A stretch of 64,000 bases of DNA from assembly GCF_003688935.1 (NCBI RefSeq), contig NZ_REGE01000007.1, forward strand, positions 1 to 64,000, written 5' to 3'. The number at the start of each line of letters is the position of its first letter. Position 1 is the first letter of the stretch. The notes beneath the pieces were generated by a model. It was not told where the DNA came from. It made no database searches and was given only the letters and a program-made list of their open reading frames with translations. The position numbers and the translations under genes are program-made. This document shows positions 61,818 to 64,000 of this stretch, piece by piece. This DNA is from Corynebacterium macginleyi. GTDB taxonomy: Bacteria; Actinomycetota; Actinomycetes; Mycobacteriales; Mycobacteriaceae.

Positions 61818-62438
61818 TTAGTCTGCGAGTTGAATAAAAAGCTCCTCGCCGCGGGTCTGCGCCGCGCGCAGCACATCGACGATGAGTTCGCGCTCTACCT
61901 TTTTAATGCGTTCGTGGAGACTGCCCTCATCATCGTCAGCCAGCACGGCTACCGGCCGCTGCGCAATGATCGAACCGGTATCCACGCCCGCGTCCACGTA
62001 ATGGACGGTAGAGCCTGTGATCTTCACGCCATATTCCAGTGCGTCGCGCACCCCGTGCGCGCCTTTGAACGCGGGCAATAACGCCGGGTGGGTATTGATG
62101 GTGCGGCCTATGAAGCTGCGGAGGAACCCCTCCCCCAAAATCTTCATGAAGCCTGCAGAAACGACAATGTCTGGCTGCGCAGTACCTACTGCATCAGCCA
62201 GACATATATTCCATTCACCACGATCCGCGCCCATTTTCACGATCTCGGTATCGATGTCGTGTTCTCGGGCGCGCGCAATACCTCGGCACGGCTTATCCGC
62301 TACCACCTTCACCACCCGATAGTGCTCATCCTGACCATCCAAGATGGCTTGCAGGAGCGAGCCCGTCCCTGAGACAAGCACGACGACTCGTAGGCGATCA
62401 GTAGCAGCAGTAGCACGTGGTGGCATCGGTGAAGTCAC
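61818..62438 (-). CDS. purN: Phosphoribosylglycinamide formyltransferase
   Basis: Transfers a formyl group from 10-formyl-THF to GAR in purine synthesis. 206 residues; RVVVLVSGTGSLLQAILDG, ILGEGFLRSFIGRTINTHPALLPAFKGAHGVRDALEYGVKITGSTVHYVDAGVDTGSIIAQ contains the catalytic Asn/His/Asp set. It precedes purH and follows the DUF6350-type gene by 10 bases. Confidence 0.96.
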   Translation of the reverse strand: MTSPMPPRATAATDRLRVVVLVSGTGSLLQAILDGQDEHYRVVKVVADKPCRGIARAREHDIDTEIVKMGADRGEWNICLADAVGTAQPDIVVSAGFMKILGEGFLRSFIGRTINTHPALLPAFKGAHGVRDALEYGVKITGSTVHYVDAGVDTGSIIAQRPVAVLADDDEGSLHERIKKVERELIVDVLRAAQTRGEELFIQLAD

Positions 62439-62448
62439 GCGCTATAGC

Positions 62449-64000
62449 CTAGTCCCTTTCACCGCTTTCAGTAGAATCTGCCAAGTCCGATTGCGCTGCT
62501 TCGCCGCTTTCCGCTGCGTTAGTATCCTGCTCGTTGGAATCCTCCACAAGCTCGCCCTCGAAGATCTCGGGGTAAGTGTCCTCAACGACTTCTGCATCAA
62601 TGATGTCGCTCTCAGCGGCACCTGCGTTGTCCATGGTGTGTGTTGCAGCATCATCGGGGGGTGCGGCAGCATCTTCGTCGCCCGATTTTTCCTCACCCAA
62701 GTGGGGATCAACATCGTCGGCGTCGGCCTCGGCCTCGTCCGTGTCAGATTGATCCTCCTCGGACTGTTCTACGCCACTGGGGCCCTCGGCAGCGGTGTTC
62801 TCGGCAGAGTCTTCAGCGCTGTCTGAATCCTCTTCGGCGTCCTCCGCCTCCGCAGATTCTGCCCCAGCCTCTGCAGCGCGGGCGTCCCGCCAGTTCAAGA
62901 GTGCAAAGGCTGCAGCGACGGCCAGCCCTGCGACGGCGATCCACAGCGCAGCAAGGCCGGCAGCGCTCCACAGATGTGGGCCTGTGTGGCCGTAGTAGCC
63001 CAGTGTGCCGCTAGTAAGGTAGCACGCGAAGAACATGATGAGCGCGGTAACCACCGTGGCTGCGAGTATCTTCTGAACTGACGGGCGCTTCTTATACAAC
63101 GACAAGGTCGCCGCGATGTAGGCAAAACCTAGGAGCACGACCGCCCACCCAGGAGAGGAGGCCGGAATACCGCCGGTAATGGGCAACGGCGGCAGCGGAA
63201 CAAGATGGGTACTAAAGAGGCTTACCTGTGCCTCCCCTGCGGTAAACTCCGATCCCACTAGTACTGCCCCGGTGCTGACGATGGCATTAGGAATATAGAG
63301 AATGCTCAACAAGATGAGGGTAGAAATACCCAACCCAGAGATGGAGGGATACTCGTCTATCATTTCCCCCTGGCGCGAGAAGTTGACGATGAATACGAGC
63401 ACAAAGACCACCGCCGCAGCGAGGGCGAGGTAGGCGAGATAGCGCAGGGCGATAAGGGTGGCATCAACAAGCAACGGCGGGGCACCATACCGCTTAGCCA
63501 AAGCGCGCCACAGGCGAATCCCCATGCCCGCCGCCATCGCACATAGATGCACGACAATGACCCGGGCCAAGGCGGCAACCAGGTTGGGCGGGGATACGTC
63601 GTAGACCTTGCCCGCATCCCACAGCATTACCCAGGCAATGCAGGTCAACACCACAGGGACGCCCACCACACAGGCTACAAGTATGGCTAGGTCTTTAACA
63701 CTGACTTTGTGTTTTACCGCGGCGCGCACGCGCACCGCTACCACCGCGGCGAGGACGAGGGCGGGCAGGGCAGGAAGAAACGATAGTTCTACCCCGGCCG
63801 CAGATACCGGCGCGAGGTTAAAGACCATCCACGCTTTTGCCACGACGGTAGGCAACCACGCTAGGGGCGAGCCGAAAAGCAAGAGTGCGCCAAATGCAAG
63901 CGCCACAATAATGAGGACGACAATGATATTCGGCAGGGCCGCCGACATCAATAATTGGCGGATTCGGCCGAACTTAGTCAGCGGAGCCGGGGTGCGACGG
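62449..64000 (-). CDS. DUF6350-type membrane protein, 5' end outside the window
   Basis: The frame stays open to the window edge (RRTPAPLTKFGRIRQLL before the first ATG at 63948), so the true start is probably beyond 64000. About ten membrane helices make up residues 1-350, followed by a 150-residue very acidic tail (SAEAEDAEEDSDSAEDSAE, DQSDTDEAEADADDVDPHLG, DIIDAEVVEDTYPEIFEGEL). Located upstream of purN in corynebacteria and mycobacteria to my knowledge, with role unknown. The acidic tail should be cytoplasmic or otherwise exposed and disordered. Confidence 0.8.
   Translation of the reverse strand, partial: RRTPAPLTKFGRIRQLLMSAALPNIIVVLIIVALAFGALLLFGSPLAWLPTVVAKAWMVFNLAPVSAAGVELSFLPALPALVLAAVVAVRVRAAVKHKVSVKDLAILVACVVGVPVVLTCIAWVMLWDAGKVYDVSPPNLVAALARVIVVHLCAMAAGMGIRLWRALAKRYGAPPLLVDATLIALRYLAYLALAAAVVFVLVFIVNFSRQGEMIDEYPSISGLGISTLILLSILYIPNAIVSTGAVLVGSEFTAGEAQVSLFSTHLVPLPPLPITGGIPASSPGWAVVLLGFAYIAATLSLYKKRPSVQKILAATVVTALIMFFACYLTSGTLGYYGHTGPHLWSAAGLAALWIAVAGLAVAAAFALLNWRDARAAEAGAESAEAEDAEEDSDSAEDSAENTAAEGPSGVEQSEEDQSDTDEAEADADDVDPHLGEEKSGDEDAAAPPDDAATHTMDNAGAAESDIIDAEVVEDTYPEIFEGELVEDSNEQDTNAAESGEAAQSDLADSTESGERD

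Overview
The window (about 57-58% G+C by eye) looks like a chromosomal segment of a Corynebacterium. The evidence is the gene content: a resuscitation-promoting factor with DUF348 and G5 domains next to rsmA and ispE, an actinobacterial protein O-mannosyltransferase, the MoeA-like divisome protein Glp with its membrane partner GlpR, an IS1249-type element, and many genes whose start codon lies 7-8 bases after a TANNNT -10 box, as in leaderless corynebacterial transcripts. No rRNA, tRNA, CRISPR array or prophage was found, so most of this is core chromosome with a few accessory scars.

Layout. 1-143: right end of an IS3-family element. 195-1574: a peptidyl-tRNA hydrolase paralogue and a frameshifted fumarylacetoacetate-hydrolase-family gene. 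1675-6687: polyphosphate kinase 2, then a NarL-type two-component system and an ABC exporter with a possible response-regulator site between them. 6735-15972: GapB-type GAPDH, nitronate monooxygenase, main Pth, a Trk/Ktr potassium uptake pair, an SDR, release factor 3 and small unknowns. 16249-29080: a decayed gene, a DUF6882-like protein, an acyl-CoA hydrolase, a HAD phosphatase, a large surface acyltransferase, an ABM monooxygenase, a secreted protein, a membrane alpha/beta-hydrolase, an ABC-F ATPase and an AztD-like zinc protein.

29133-41873: the housekeeping cluster ispE, rsmA, rpf2, tatD, metG (all minus), a BCCT osmolyte carrier, rsmI, the divergent mannosyltransferase, and a zinc-finger/DoxX pair. 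42045-50496: DNA glycosylase, then glpR, rimJ, glp and galU on the minus strand, followed by 5-FTHF cyclo-ligase, a SAF-domain protein, mscL, a small protein gene and a MogA/MoaB protein. 50557-57336: an HtrA protease, an OPA-family transporter with a good DtxR-box candidate, an IS1249-type insertion in that transporter's terminator, then the zinc-independent ribosomal protein set (L32, L31B on minus; L28, L33, S14, S18 on plus). 57661-64000: an unknown protein, a TetR regulator, a lipoprotein, a broken serine-hydrolase remnant, purH, purN and a DUF6350-type membrane protein that runs off the window.

Themes. (1) Cell envelope and division: glp/glpR, mannosyltransferase, rpf2, surface acyltransferase, galU. 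(2) Metal economy: a Cys-free ribosomal protein set, a His-rich AztD and a DtxR box on a sugar-phosphate-type transporter. (3) Recent decay: two genes broken at G/C homopolymers, one gene with two internal stops, and two IS scars. The regulatory-site calls are pattern matches read by eye and have no experimental support.
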